From the NCBI GenBank assembly GCA_023159155.1, contig JAJNNX010000028.1, positions 186,001 through 250,000 of the forward strand: 64,000 nucleotides of DNA, given 5' to 3'. The position numbers and the translations under genes were made by a program. The notes under the pieces are model-generated. The model did not search any database. It saw only the letters and a list, made by a program, of their open reading frames with translations, and had not been told where the DNA came from. The DNA comes from Ustulina deusta (taxonomy: Eukaryota; Ascomycota; Sordariomycetes; Xylariales; Xylariaceae). Positions 1 to 12,442 of this stretch are shown here, piece after piece. Numbering within the stretch: the first letter of the stretch is position 1; the number at the start of each line of letters is the position of its first letter.

Positions 1-1390
1 TAAGAACAAATAGCAGACTTGGCAAGATGATCTGGGAGATCTTACTTCAGGGCATCGGGTATCCAATGGGGTGTCATGGCAATCTTCGCTAAGCGACTCT
101 TGGTCCAGATGAGGTTGATACACAATCAATCGCCGCCTGCGACACTCCCCAGCCATTTTTATGTTAGGGTATAGAACAACCTTGGTGGGGTTGCCGTCCT
201 GTTTCAACGGCCTGGCAAGGAGGGCCTCGGGGTCTGGCTTGAGAAGCAACAGATATAACTGCCTATGCCGTCTTATGAAAACAAGCATGTAATCAGCTGC
301 AAAGATGTGGTAATTAAGTGGAACTGGGGTTGGTTTGAGAGCGGGAAGGATAGGGTTGTTAATAAGGCGGACACAAAGAAGCTTTCTTGTGCAACCTTCT
401 TGCAAGGCGATGTGCTCATCACAAACCCTCCGAATTCAAACACCCCTGGCAACAAGCCTATTGACTAGCTACTAGTAAATCGGTTCTAAGAACAGTGGAG
501 AATGAAGTAGCAGTGATGTTATGCTTAGTGCAGGTGTCAGAAATAGCGTGGGCTTCTTGGTTATTAGTCCGACAATGTACGACAGACATCCTAAAGCGAT
601 AATAGCATTTCTATGATGATGTCCACTTCCTAGCTGATTACTGCGCGCTCTTATCCCTTCGGCCGATTCTGCAGCCAAGCCTACTCGATCATCATACCTT
701 TCTCCTTCTATCTCATCACTTAGAATCTGGGGTCTTGCTGGGCGCCTTGGGAATTCAGCCTCTTTGTTGTCTAAGACTAGGTTTTGGAAACCAGTTGGGA
801 TGATATTTGCAACTTGGGATACACTGACTTAATTTCTGGCAATTGGGGCTCTCAGCTTACTCCTAGCACCTTGTAATGGCCAGATAAAAGACCAAGATCC
901 TCCACTCCAAGCACATGACGTTATGAGATAGCTGAGTGGATTTGCGATTCGGGAGGCAGGCATTCGAGAATTGATGCTAGCACACTAGCTCAAATATACT
1001 GAGGATAACTCCTTATAGCTAGGATAGCTATGGCGCAGAGATTTGCGGAAGTTCTGCCATGTCAAGTTATGGGCGCGATTACAAGTAGCGAGCAGACCAC
1101 ATGTCTCTGCGCTATGGGGATACATTTACTAGCCTCGTGAGTGAGTCGGGATTTTCTTCGTGAGAGAATGTTGAGCTTCAGCTCAGCTGTTGTATTGTAA
1201 AGCTATATCATTTGGGGACTCGTTGCACACAGTTGACATCTTGCGACAGATGTCAAGGTACGAGTGTACTATGAATGTGTTGAAGTATCTGGTCGAGATG
1301 CCTTAGACGTTGCGCCTAATTCTAGGTCTTCGAAACTTGATTACTTCCACCCATCTGTTTGTTTCGTGTCTCTTGCAGAACTCGGCAAGT
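1..1390. other. Intergenic, no gene recognised
   Basis: I see no supportable gene. The short open frames here (for example 265-468 on plus) have no recognisable domain and no convincing splice partners. Composition is ordinary and not clearly RIP-like. The right edge is the 3' side of the minus-strand RRM-like gene. Confidence 0.5.
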
Positions 1391-2328
1391 CTATTCGCAC
1401 GGGTCCGGTCCGAAGATGCAGATAACACCCTTCCAAAGAGCTCGCTCTCTCTCGGGCACATCGGCGCTGTGTTTCTGCGATATGAAGACATTCCGGGCTC
1501 GGGCAGCCTGTACAACATACGAGGCAAATCGGAACTCGACGCAGAAAAGGCCGTCAGGTCGGGCGAAAGTACGGGCACGTTCCAAGCCGTAGATGACTCT
1601 GTTGCGGGGATGAGCCAAGACGGCCTCCAGGTGATCTTTATTGACAATCTGGGGATCACCAATCACTTGGAGCACGCGCGAACCACGACCACCGTTTCCG
1701 TGGTCATAAGGGACTGTGTTGGAGTGGGCAGCGACTCTGATCCGGTTCAGAGCAATATGCGGGATCCGACCACTGACTCTGATGTGTCCTCTGATATGTC
1801 CGTTCTTGGTTTGGGTCAACAGGCGATCGACTGAGGCTCTGTCAAAGAACTCTACCTTCGCGGCAGAGGTACCGTGTACTCCGACTGGGGGGTTGATGAC
1901 TGCATGGCTCACGGCGCCCACGTTTCGCATGCTGTCGAAGAGCATCTCATAAGTGCAGTCGGGCGGTAGATTGGTCCACCAGGTAGCACAATTCTCAGTG
2001 TCTGGGATATCCGCGCTTTTGTTACGAGGATTGTTAAGATCGCCGCGATAGTTGGAAGAGTTTGAAGCTGGATTGTTGTTCTTTGCTGTGCCAGCGGGGA
2101 CAACGGGTAAAGGACGCCAGGGACCACTACAGGACTTGGAGTCAGCTACATCACTTCGAGCGTCGCCTGTGGGGACTCCGAAACCTTGGGGAGCGCTGGG
2201 ATATGACTTTTGCCCAATGAGAACCCTTTGTAGTCTAGAAGTCGCTAATAGAAGAAGGAAACGATCACCAGGATTGCTTACGAAAGATCACGGCCCTTAG
2301 CGCCGATTTGATTGCCTCGGTTGCTCAT
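1391..2328 (-). CDS. RRM-like fungal protein, two exons
   Basis: Read as two exons on minus: exon 1 2328-2282, a 47-nt intron 2281-2235 (GTAAGC...CTAG), exon 2 2234-1391. The frames join exactly and give 296 residues. An Asn-rich linker leads to the block ENCATWWTNLPPDCTYEMLF, then a GAVSHAVINPP strand and TSAAKVEFFDRASVDRLL. These resemble the beta1/RNP2 and RNP1 parts of an RNA-recognition-motif fold seen in an expanded family of Pezizomycotina proteins. The C-terminal half, with an ERALWKG..CIFGPDPC end, is also typical of that family as I remember it. RNA binding is inferred from fold resemblance only; classical aromatic RNP1 residues are not obvious. Exon 1 encodes only 15 full codons, so the start rests on the ATG at 2328 and the matching donor. 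The neighbours give no functional clue. Confidence 0.68.
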
Positions 2329-5300
2329 GTTGTCTTAGGAGTTAGGCGGCAGATCTTGTAGCGTTGTAGCTCCTGTTGGAACCGATAAGTTTGAGTCTCG
2401 GATGTGCTGGCTAGTTGAAAAGCTCAGAGTGGGTGGGAAAATATTTGAAGATATCACAGGTTGAGCGAACTGTGAGTTTGAGCTTGTTCGTTGGGTTGAA
2501 TGGATTCTAGCGCAAAAAACAAAAGAAAAGATACCTTGAGGCCCTGTGCGAGAGAGGATATATTCAGGTACTTTCAAGAGGAGCGCTACAGGAATAACTC
2601 CACGCCTTGTGGTCAATGCGACCATGGAGAAGCAAACAAGCAAAACAATGGCTGGGCGCATTGTCTAGATGATTCCCTACAACGTGACTGGGGCAACCAA
2701 CAGCGTGAATGCAAAGCGGTACAGATTGTCACAACAACAAACATCGCCCGTCCCTACTATCTAGCTGTAGTGAAGTGAACTAGGGGTACTTTTTCGACTT
2801 CAGGACATTAAGCCACGAGACATAATAATCAATTACAAATAAGGAGAACATTGCATCTAGTTTAGATGATGATATGCCCTAGAAGATGTTTATTCACGGC
2901 TTAAGGGCACACATGGCTATTTTCTCTAAGTATTGTTTATAAAATAATATCTATGCTACAAAATTGATCCTGTTATAATTAGGTTAAGCAGACCAGGATT
3001 GTCTACCAGTATAACTTGGGCGTATTTCTAGCAAGCTATTATGGTTTGGACTTAACAAATCCACGACCACAATGTTTGGAAATCACCAACTTGGGCTACA
3101 GTCAATAACAGGATAGTGAACTCTGAGTGAATCCAAAGCCTGTTGATGTTACAGAAGGGTCAGGGGGGCTCTGGATTGAATAGAACGGATATTGAATTCG
3201 GAAACCCTCCAATCCTCTCAGTTAGGTAACTGTAGCGTGCCCTGGTAATTGTAGGAGGATGGCTGCTGAGCTACTTCACCACCTGGCAATCAAGCTGTTT
3301 CGAGCCCTACAACTAGGGAGCATATCCAATACAGGATCAAAGGAATATTTATAAATTGCTTACATCAAGAGAGGCTACAGTTTCTACGTGGTGGAATCAG
3401 CCACACCTCACAATACTCTATCCAGAGCTCTGTGTGCAACTAATCCTTCAAAGTCTATAGTAGGCATTTGATACAATAAAAGGTCAACATACTGCTGAGC
3501 TAGACGATGATACAGTATCCCAAATATATCCTCAGCTCATCAAGGAGTGTTAAGCGTCCAAGCTCTCACAACAAGTGATGCTAGATAAAGCCATTGCTTA
3601 GTACACAAAGGGAAATGTTCTATTTGTACAAATAGGAACTGCACTGCTAACCTATCTAGATATAACAAGGGTTTATAAAAGGGCTTGGAACATAGTTATA
3701 TTTAGCTAATAATTCTCTAGGGGTCTCAAGGTCCATGATCTTTTCTTCTTTCTCTACCTTTGCCGGGAATCCATAGCTGCCTTTATACCTAACTAGAATT
3801 ATCACTCTTTTAAAACTAACAAGATTGTCAGGTCTTTTTATATAAGGTCAACTTTATATAATTTTTGAGCCCTCCGTCTTGGTTGTACATGGAGGGTTAT
3901 GCGGATCAAGCAAACATATGATCTGACCCTGCATTAGAGAGATGAGACAGGAGTGTATAGATGGATTAGCTACGAGAACGCTTGCGAGTGGGTTCCGGTT
4001 GCTCTTTGTTCCCTTACCGCTCCTTTTTTATTTCTTGGGCGCTAAATGCGATGATATAATTGGGAATTGATGCGATGTAAGAAGCACACGGAACTAACGC
4101 GCGTAAGTTAGGCTGAATACGGAGACGCCGATGGTTATGCCTTAGCAACGAGCGAGAGTGGTCTGCGCCGAGACTGTGAAGTTGAAGAGTATGTCCGACG
4201 AGCGCAGTGTCAGGTATGGCTGGGCGGTTGGATGATTGTTGGCGTGAAAAGCGACAGAGCAGGTGGGCCGAGAAGGCTTCTAAGCACAGCCTATTTGGAG
4301 GCGTGTACTGGCGAAAGACAGATACGAAAGCGGAAGGGAGGATGCCAGTAACGAGGGAGCGGTCGAGGTCAAGCCATATGGCAAGTCACAGCTCCTGAAT
4401 ACAAATAGTCCTCGTACAAGGGAAAGAAAGGAGCCAAGGTAGATAGCAGCGAAAGAAACATCGTATTAATCACGAGTTGAAGACTAGATAGTCTAAGTAT
4501 CACGATTACAATTCCCTCTGGTGAATGCCCGCATTGCTATCACATGATGTAGACACATGCCATTCTCTCGTGTGTAAGTCACGTCGTAGTGCAGTGGTCA
4601 AGATAAGGTTAAGCCAGATATGCCCTCTCGGCTCCGATTGGCCATGGGATTACCCGCTTCGGTACCTTGACTACCCCTGTAAATATTACCTACTTGTACT
4701 ACCTAGTATCATTGGCCCGTGCTTAACCCGCAAATCTTTTTCATCCCGAGAAAAGGAATCGCAAAAGACAAAAACAAAAGCAAAAAAAACCCAACCTCAA
4801 AGTTGATCACATCGCAAACTCGAACCACCTACCATAGACCCTGTCCCAATGCTGGTATTGTGCATGGATGCGTCTGGAGTAGAGTGAGTGCCTAAGCAAC
4901 CAGGCTAGGTAGTGGTCAAAGACTCACATTCGCATTGGCATCCATCCATGCGACAGCACTCTGTCAGCGCAGGATAGGCATGGGTAAGTGGAGGGAAAGG
5001 TGCATGTGATGCGTACAGCGTCCCTCGAATGATTGATACAGCAGAGGACCGCCATCGGATATTAAATTGGGCCCTTTCGACTAAATCTCCATGTCATCTG
5101 GCTCTCATTCCATCCGAAGATCAATCGGCTCACTCTGCCGAGGGAGTGTCCATGTTGCCTCGAGATTCTCTAGATACATGGGCATGGATTCTATGTTACT
5201 CTTGTCGCGTATGTGTCTATGTTTCGAATGGCGCACACATGTCAGTTCCATTTCAAGACTTGCTATTAGGTCACGCGTGATCCCATGAATCGCGTTAACG

Positions 5301-6479
5301 CGGGAGCGAAGTCAGCATCACAGAACGATAGTCGTGGCTCGAGAACGGATGAAAGGGGAAATGGTGGTTACTATTGCCACCGGTATTGCTCAGACTGCTA
5401 TTTAGTCCACTGGCCCTAAGCGAAGGGTAACTTGCCAGTACGAGAACCACCTAGGAAATCCAGCGCCCTTTCAAAAAAAAAAAAGTTTTTTTTTCTTTTC
5501 TTCTTTTTTCTCCCCAATTTTTCATTTTCTTACCCCCCAAAGTACCTCCTCATCCCCTCGTTCGGCGGCTGATGCGGCTGACGACCAAATCGGGGAGTGT
5601 CTAGCAGAGCATGCCACCTAGAGGCTCATTAGGTTATCATAGTATGATTGAGAGAATAATTATGCCTGGTGAGACGCCAACCCCGTCCTCTGATAGTAAA
5701 ACCCAACGGCTTCATCGTGTTGGAGGATCCCCCACCTCTCAAAGGCATTGCCCTGCTATCATGTTCGAGAGTTGCGGTATTGAATAGATCGTGAAACAAT
5801 GAATTCTGCCTCCTTAGTGTAGCCTTGCAGTGGTCAAATGTATATCACACATGCTGCTGTAAATCATACCAACCTGTGCTCCTGCTGTCGAATCGATGCA
5901 GTGCATTGACACTTTTTGTGTCAAGTTGGACCGAGAACTCTGTTGTTTTTTCAAAGCTCTACCACAAGTAGAACCTCTTGCAATAAGGGGTATCGTGCTA
6001 TAACGCTCGTCCTAAATGCTTTGAAATGGGATTCGGTATAACACCGATTCAAACCAGTTTCGTCAGGGAGATCAAGACGGGTTTGAGAAGGAGACATGCC
6101 TTGAGACTGACGTCGACACCAGAATTGCGTAAATCATCTCTGCCTTTTATTCCCCGGCTTATTGTCTCCGCCCTGACCAATGTTGCCTGCGTCCTCGTAT
6201 ATTGAACGCCAAACGCCGTTTGTCAAAACCCCTTTCCGATTTCGTTCAAACATCGAGAGCCTCGCCTCGTGACGTCAGATGCTGTATGAATCTCCACGAA
6301 GAAACTGGCAAATGGCTAGGAAAATTAGAAAACCAATGGAGAAGTCGTGATGGGTATGATACAAATCAAGACTGATCCAGACAGTGCAATATGTACAAGT
6401 CGAAAAAGGTATGGCCACACAATAAATAGCCGAAAGACCTCGGCTGTAGCCTTGCGGTCATGTAGAAGAGATTGGCAAG
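2329..6479. other. Long intergenic region with AT-leaning, ORF-free tract
   Basis: About 4.1 kb without a supportable gene. Between roughly 2800 and 3900 the sequence is AT-leaning with dense stops in all frames, which would fit an old degraded repeat, though I cannot name it. 4207-5290 carries short open frames with no domains. At 5475-5510 there is an A-run followed by a T-run that could form a hairpin. 6300-6479 is probably the 3' untranslated region of the minus-strand helicase. Confidence 0.4.
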
Positions 6480-8131
6480 CTAAGCTTGCTGAGGAGGCTG
6501 GGGCTGACCTCGACCGCCACCTCGAGCACCGAAGTGCTGGAAGCCTCGCCCACGACCACGGCCACCGCGATTGCCGCCGCGGTTGTTTTGGTATTGTCGG
6601 GGTGGAGTAGAGTCGTCGTACCGATCGAACCGACCCCCGCGACCTGGCTGTTGTCGGAACTCACCCTGGCCTCTTCCTTGAAGTGGATGAGGGTTGTTCT
6701 GTAGGGTAGTCTGCGTCGAAGGTTCACCCTGCTGGGCCTTATTGGCCGGGGGTTGTTTCGGGGCATATGTGTTCACTGGTCGAGGAATGTTCTCCGGATT
6801 GTCGTACACGTACAGGGCTTTGTCAATGGTGGGTGGAATGGGCTGAATCTCCGTTCCAAGGTCTTTCTCAATATTGTAGAGATTGTACCGGTCTTCCCAG
6901 TTTATCAAGTTGATCGCCAAACCAAGGTGACCATACCGACCGGAGCGTCCAATACGATGTAGATACGTTTCAGCATTTTTAGGGAAGTCGAAATTGATGA
7001 CAACGTTCACGGCTTGAATATCAATACCACGTGTCAATAGATCTGAGCAGACAAGATTTCGGCAGACGCCATTCCGGAAATCGTGGAAAACACGGTTTCG
7101 AGCATGTTGTGCCATCTTAGCATGGCTGTAGAAACACGAATAGCCTAACTCCGTAATTTTCTTCGCGAGTAATTCGACACGGTTTGTAGAATTGCAGAAA
7201 ATGATGGACTGGTTAATCTGAAGCTTGGAGAAGAGTGTGTTTAAGCAGTGAACCTTGGACTTCTCCTCTACAAAGGCGTAGTACTGAGTGATACCACGGA
7301 GAGTCAATTCATCCATCAGATTGATTTCGTATGGTTTCGACATATTCTTATCTGAGAAGTCCTTGACAGACAAGGGAAAGGTGGCGGAGAACAACATAAC
7401 CTGGCGATCCTTGGGGTGAAACTGCAATAGCTGTTCAATGACAGGCGTAAACTCAATTGACAAGAGCTTATCTGCCTCGTCCATGATGAACATGGGGCAT
7501 TCGCTCAAATCAGCAACCCCTTTTCCGGCCAAATCGAGGATACGTCCGGGAGTGCCCACTACTATGTGGACAGCATCCTGCAGACGGACAATGTCGTCGC
7601 GAAGTGTAGTACCACCAGTGGTAACCATAACGTTGACACCGAGGTGTTTTCCGAGGGTTTTACAAACCTGGGATGTTTGCATCGCCAATTCTCGAGTAGG
7701 GACCAGTATCAGGCATTGGATTTTGTTGACTTTAGGGTTGATACGTTCAAGTGTCGGTACAACGAAAGCGGCGGTCTTGCCAGTGCCGTTTTTTGCGCGA
7801 GCTAATATGTCTCTCCCTGTTAGAGCTACGGGAATAGCCTCTTCTTGAATAGGAGAGGGCTTCTCGTAACCAGCCTCGAAAATCCCCATTAGCAGGTCTC
7901 GCCGAAGAGAGAAGTCTTCCCATTCCAGGCCTTTCGTGTTTGTGACGTCCTGTTAATCAGCAGTTAGTCCTCGGGACTTTAGAGCCTGGCGATCCAGAAT
8001 CTATGAACACGAACCTCGGTTTGATGCCTGCCATCGCGGGCAGGGATATTCAAGTTCCTTTTCCAATCGCTGTTGTCGGCGGCATCGTTGAGTGTTGAAG
8101 CCTGTAGCTTCGCAGTTATAGAGTCGGTCAT
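6480..8131 (-). CDS. DHH1: DEAD-box RNA helicase Dhh1/DDX6
   Basis: Exon 1 is 8131-8015, the 65-nt intron is 8014-7950, exon 2 is 7949-6480; 528 residues. The product is the cytoplasmic DEAD-box ATPase that represses translation and activates decapping in P-bodies. Visible motifs in order: Q motif ([14 protein letters not shown], about 67-79), Walker A AKNGTGKT (91-98), PTRELA (122-127), GTPGR (170-174), DEAD (195-198), SAT (226-228), RGID (345-348) and HRIGRSGR (369-376). The helicase core is Dhh1-like throughout. The tail from about 410 is Gln/Pro/Gly/Arg-rich with RGG-type repeats, typical of filamentous ascomycete Dhh1 and likely disordered. The first exon supplies the conserved DWK-containing N-terminus, which fixes the start. 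It is a single conserved gene with no operon-like context. Confidence 0.95.
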
Positions 8132-9806
8132 TTTTGGGGCGCAGAGCGTTGACACTCTACTGTATTATAACGAGTGCTAGACGGAGAAGCTCGAAAACAG
8201 AGGGTAGTCACTGCAGAGGCGGGAACTGTAGGATTGCACACGGTATTAATCCGTATTATTTTTTCTTGTGGGAAATTGTGCGCCTGGGTGGACGTGGAGA
8301 AAAACAACTAGAGCCACGCTTTAGCAGATGGCAGAGTCGGTACAGATGAGAAGGCGAATGTTTGTGGATTAGGACTGGGAACGCACAGGCTGACGGTTTC
8401 AACGGGTTGCTCTAGTGCTGAGAAGGTAGAAATGTGTAGGGGGGTGATTTCGGCGGTTACAGCCGGTACATAGGGGATGAATGAGACAAATCTGCTGGCA
8501 AGAAGGAGGACAAGGGCTTGACTGGCAAGGCGGACGGGTATCGGGTTGAAATGCCTCGTCAGATGGGGACAAGACATGCACAGATGTTGCTGAGCAGATC
8601 ACCAGAGAGAGAAAGACATACCCAGTACGTAATGGCTATTCTGGAGCGATGTGTGTATGCGCGAGATGGGAAGTTTAGGGCGGTTGTAGTGGCTGTACAG
8701 CTTCGGGTCACTTGTTGCTTTCGGGATATGGGCCAGAGAGTTCGCTTGGGATGAGGCCGATATTAATCCTGGTCGACGAGTTGCGGCAGGGAATACGACG
8801 GCGACGAGGTCGAGGTCGGGGCCGAAGATGGCGCTCCTAGCAAGTGGGAAAGACCCGGCGAACTCGGGGTGGTTTGAGAACTACGAAAGCCCTCAGTGTT
8901 GGTTCATCAATATCTCGCGGCTCGAGATGAGTGTTCGGCTAGACGTGGACGTGGACGAGGAGGAGGATGTGTCAGTGCGGATGCAAGGAGAGACGAGGGA
9001 GGCAGAAGGAGAGTGGTGAATGTATAGGCGCTTGGGCAGCAGCCGGTATCGTAGAAATGCGGTGCGTGGAAAAGATGCTTGATGCAGGTGGTGAAGATGG
9101 TGCTTTTGGTAGTTCCTGTCTGATCTTTTTTTGGATTGGAGCTCTTTGATGAAGTTGTTAACTCAATTGGCTGCTCTGAGTATGGGAACACCAATTGAAT
9201 TCATCGACCTAGCCCCAGCCCTACCTATTTAAGCCACAATGTGCACCGAGGAGGTAATGCGGTGATGACCTGTTAGTAGGTACCTATATACTTACCTTTT
9301 GAATGGAAATTGGCACACTGAATAAGTACCTATATGGCGGGTAGTACTCTTGTACATTTTTGGAATGTATCCTGGGCACCTACCTACGTACATAAGGTAC
9401 CTACATCGGTTGTGGCTGAGGTTGCCCACAATGGGACCAGGAAGGTTTACATCATTTCATTGTATGCTGAATTAAGCTAGGTAAATTATGTATTTTCCAA
9501 CTTTACCCACCTACAGGCACCCACTCCCTTGAGTGTTACAGTACATGCCTGGGTAGGTCGCGGTTACCGTGGCTCTCACCCGTAGGAAGTGCGGGTACAG
9601 TCCTTACTACCTATGTAGGTACAACATCGGAAGTACAAGGAGCATCTACGCCGGAGCCTACAGTACTTATCCAATAAATGCCTTGGTTAGCGGGCCGCGC
9701 ATTGCGCATTGCTTCTTGCTCATTGCTTCATCCGGCTATTGTCTCCATCTTTCCACCATTTATTGCTCAAACAAACACCCATTAAGATGATTGCTGAAGA
9801 GTGAAT
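8132..9806. other. Intergenic: DHH1 leader and TACCTA-rich tract
   Basis: 8132 to about 9200 probably includes the long 5' leader and promoter of the minus-strand helicase; the small open frames there lack domains. 9220-9690 is dense in TACCTA/TAGGTA words (for example 9282-9300, 9381-9410, 9600-9625), a motif that recurs in other intergenic regions of the window. Confidence 0.5.
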
Positions 9807-10757
9807 ATGCTCCTCAAAGAGTCCACCTGTATACTCTCCTCGCTTGCTAACCTTGCTGCCCGTGGCGTCTACTCGCCAATATCTTGCATGACATTGTTGT
9901 CGTCACCACCATTATCATCCCCATGTGCTGGTAACAATCAACGGCCACAATCGCATTATGGCCGATATACGGGTTCACCTAGGCAGGATTTCAACCGTAC
10001 ACCGAGCTTAGACTGGAACCATTCGTTTACTCGCTGCTACACTTCCGCCTCTAGGCCTCCCCAGAACAGCCCATCTAGCGGTCTCGCGGGTTATACCTGG
10101 CCAACCTCACTCCACCCGACGCCCTATGAGGTTCTTGCCCAGCCTAAGGATGCGCGGTATAATAAGGCGTTGTTCTATCAGCTAGTTAAGATTTACCATC
10201 CAGATAGGAATCACACGGCTACCGATTCGTCAATCCCGCACTCGGTGCGACTAGAGCGCTATCGGCTAGTGGTGGCCGCGAACGAGATCTTGAGCGACAA
10301 CGCCAGGCGAAGGGCATACGACCTGTATGGTGCCGGCTGGCATGGCAATCGCACGTTGCAGAGCCTGCATCGCGAAGCTGACCGGTCGTGGCGGAACGAG
10401 CCGGGCAATCCGAGTAGGAACGCTACCTGGGAAGACTGGGAGAGATGGCGTCGCGAGAGGAACGGGGAGAAGCCGCCACAAACCCCCGTATTCATGTCTA
10501 ACGCGCTTTTTGTTATCGTGCTGTGCTCTTTCGTGGTCGTAGGGAGCTTCGGCCAGGCCCGGCGAGCTAGTGCCCATACACTGGATATCGTCGAGATGCG
10601 CGACCAGAAGCACGCCGCTATTAGCCACGACATGAGACGGCGACAGGCTGAGAAAGCACCTCTCAATCGACACGAGAGGGTAGAGAGCTTCTTGCGACAG
10701 CGAAATAGCTGGAATCTCGTGTCGTCTGTGGATAGACGTTCCGAATCACCTCCTTGA
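9807..10757 (+). CDS. J-domain (DnaJ-like) protein with one membrane segment
   Basis: Single exon, 316 residues from the ATG at 9807; a GTG six bases upstream is not used as a eukaryotic start. The N-terminus is Ser/Leu/Arg-bearing with few acids, as in mitochondrial presequences. The J-domain lies about residues 105-173, with the HPD catalytic tripeptide in YHPDRN (131-133) and a helix IV ending RRRAYDLYG. A hydrophobic stretch (about 229-249, NALFVIVLCSFVVVGSFG) predicts one transmembrane helix, followed by a basic tail. There is no G/F-rich or zinc region, so this is a class III (type C) J-protein. It would recruit and stimulate an Hsp70; a mitochondrial inner-membrane or ER site is inferred from the N-terminus and membrane span. 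The partner chaperone cannot be named. Confidence 0.85.
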   Translation: MLLKESTCILSSLANLAARGVYSPISCMTLLSSPPLSSPCAGNNQRPQSHYGRYTGSPRQDFNRTPSLDWNHSFTRCYTSASRPPQNSPSSGLAGYTWPTSLHPTPYEVLAQPKDARYNKALFYQLVKIYHPDRNHTATDSSIPHSVRLERYRLVVAANEILSDNARRRAYDLYGAGWHGNRTLQSLHREADRSWRNEPGNPSRNATWEDWERWRRERNGEKPPQTPVFMSNALFVIVLCSFVVVGSFGQARRASAHTLDIVEMRDQKHAAISHDMRRRQAEKAPLNRHERVESFLRQRNSWNLVSSVDRRSESPP

Positions 10758-11698
10758 GGCAAGTAGAGTAAGGAAGGCATCCATCTTCAGTGCCGCGCTT
10801 GCCTTGTCTTGTCTTGACCGGCCATTGATTGAAATGTGCGAGTCGCGGTATCTCGCGGACTGTTGAATGGGTTAATACAACATGCGAGCACACGAGCAGG
10901 CCGCAGGCTATGCAGTCGACAGGATAAATTCACTCTTACCTAATTCCCAGGGATCAATCTATCCGTTGCGGCCAAATCATCTCTTTCGTATGCCATACCT
11001 CCGAACTCGCATTGCCGATAGACATGATCTGTTTCAGCCGCCTTGTGGATGCTGGCAAGGCGATCACAATGGTTGTACCAGGGTTGTTTATGTGTTGCAC
11101 GGCAGAAAAACGCTCACTGTACGGTGTACAGGCCCCAGGGCCCGGGCGGCGCCTCTGGCGGTGCCGTGGTTACACCGTTAATAGCACGTAGACGCCGCTA
11201 CCCAGCTCAATCACGCGACTTTTCATTCGCCGCTCGAGGTCTAGACCGAGCCCATGCAGCCATTCTTTGCACAGTACCGAGTCGTCTGCCAACTCGGCTA
11301 CACGCTCTACGTTTATCAGCTTCCAAGGTTCAGATAGGAGAGTCCTGGCGTCGTATGTGCGGTTTGTTCGTCTGGAGTTTGAATTTCTGTCTTGTCTTGT
11401 ATGTGTATGCACCTAAATCTAAATACGCGCGTTCGGGACACCGCTACCATCGATCAATCGGCCGAAGCCATCAGGGATCGTTTTACCGGGTCCCCAAGCC
11501 GAAGCATAAGGTATCTGTCTACCTAGGTATGCAGTGTGCCTGCCTAGAATTCCTACCCAGGTACCCCCCCAGAGACAGCTGCATCTCCAATCTCAGAAAT
11601 CGACCTACCAACCTCACCAAGCCTCCTCCATATTCAACCACCGCACTTCTATTTTAATGACGCCGCGTCTGTAGCGTCAAGACAACGTGGTGCCGATC
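10758..11698. other. Intergenic between J-protein and hydrolase genes
   Basis: The region holds open frames of up to 204 codons (11043-11657), but these are domain-free, low-quality in composition and run into the promoter of the next gene. A TACCTAGGTA-type cluster sits at 11518-11570, about 150 bp upstream of the hydrolase start. No RNA gene was recognised. Confidence 0.45.
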
Positions 11699-12442
11699 AT
11701 GGTCTCTTCTGTCTCGCTGCCGGCCCATAATCAACACACACATACCGTCATCTTCCTCCACGGACGCAGTTCCAGTGCTCGAGAGCTCAGCCAACAGCTA
11801 TGGGAGACTCATGATCGCCGAGGCGAGTCCGTGCAGCACATTTTCCCCTCCGTGAAATGGATATTCCCCCAGGCTGACGAGGTATACGTTGAGCGCTTGC
11901 AACAATACCTACGTGAGTGGTCTGACCTATGGGATACTCGGAATCCGGACGAGCGTCCCGAGCTCCAGATCCCCGGCTTAAGGGATGCCGTACCCCAACT
12001 AGTTCGCTTGATATGGAACGAAGCGTCGATCGTCGGACTACAGAATATCATTCTGGTTGGGATATCACAAGGATGTGCTACCGCTGTCCAGGCTCTCCTG
12101 AACTTGCAGGGGGGAAACAGCCGGTTGTGCGCGTTCATCGGCTTGTCGGGCTGGATGTTCTTGGGAGGGAGTTCTGCGCAGGAATCTCGCTCATTACTCG
12201 GGCTCAAAGGATCTGAACTGGGCGACGACCTATACCGCAACACCCCAGTGTTCCTCAGCCACTGTGCCGACGACTCCGTCGTCTCGATTGAGCTGGGGAA
12301 GCGGCTAAGAGACACGCTGACGGCGTACGGGATGACGGTGACGTGGAAGGAATACCCGAGCGGCGGGCACTGGATCAACAGTCCACAAGGCGTCGAAGAC
12401 ATCGTTGCGTTTTTAAGAAGTCAGGGTCTGGCAGGTCCATAA
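11699..12442 (+). CDS. Alpha/beta hydrolase, acyl-protein thioesterase/carboxylesterase family
   Basis: Single exon, 247 residues from the ATG at 11699; an upstream in-frame GTG is ignored. The fold is that of the phospholipase/carboxylesterase (APT1/Tml25) family: VIFLHGRSSSA (oxyanion-loop region, 17-27), PQAD (57-60), the nucleophile elbow GISQG with Ser123, the acid in HCADDSVV (Asp192 by alignment with the family pattern HGxxD) and the base in SGGHW (His224). The family cleaves thioester or carboxyl-ester bonds, including palmitoyl-cysteine. This copy is slightly longer than yeast Tml25 and diverges around the elbow, so the substrate is not fixed; it may be a small-molecule esterase. No signal peptide is evident, so it is probably cytosolic. 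Confidence 0.85.
   Translation: MVSSVSLPAHNQHTHTVIFLHGRSSSARELSQQLWETHDRRGESVQHIFPSVKWIFPQADEVYVERLQQYLREWSDLWDTRNPDERPELQIPGLRDAVPQLVRLIWNEASIVGLQNIILVGISQGCATAVQALLNLQGGNSRLCAFIGLSGWMFLGGSSAQESRSLLGLKGSELGDDLYRNTPVFLSHCADDSVVSIELGKRLRDTLTAYGMTVTWKEYPSGGHWINSPQGVEDIVAFLRSQGLAGP

Noticed and set aside
1310..1834. 174-codon plus frame
   Set aside because: Opposite strand of the RRM-like exon; the minus frame carries the family motifs.
11043..11657. 204-codon plus frame upstream of the esterase
   Set aside because: No domain, runs through promoter-like DNA and a TACCTA cluster, and has no conserved-looking segments.
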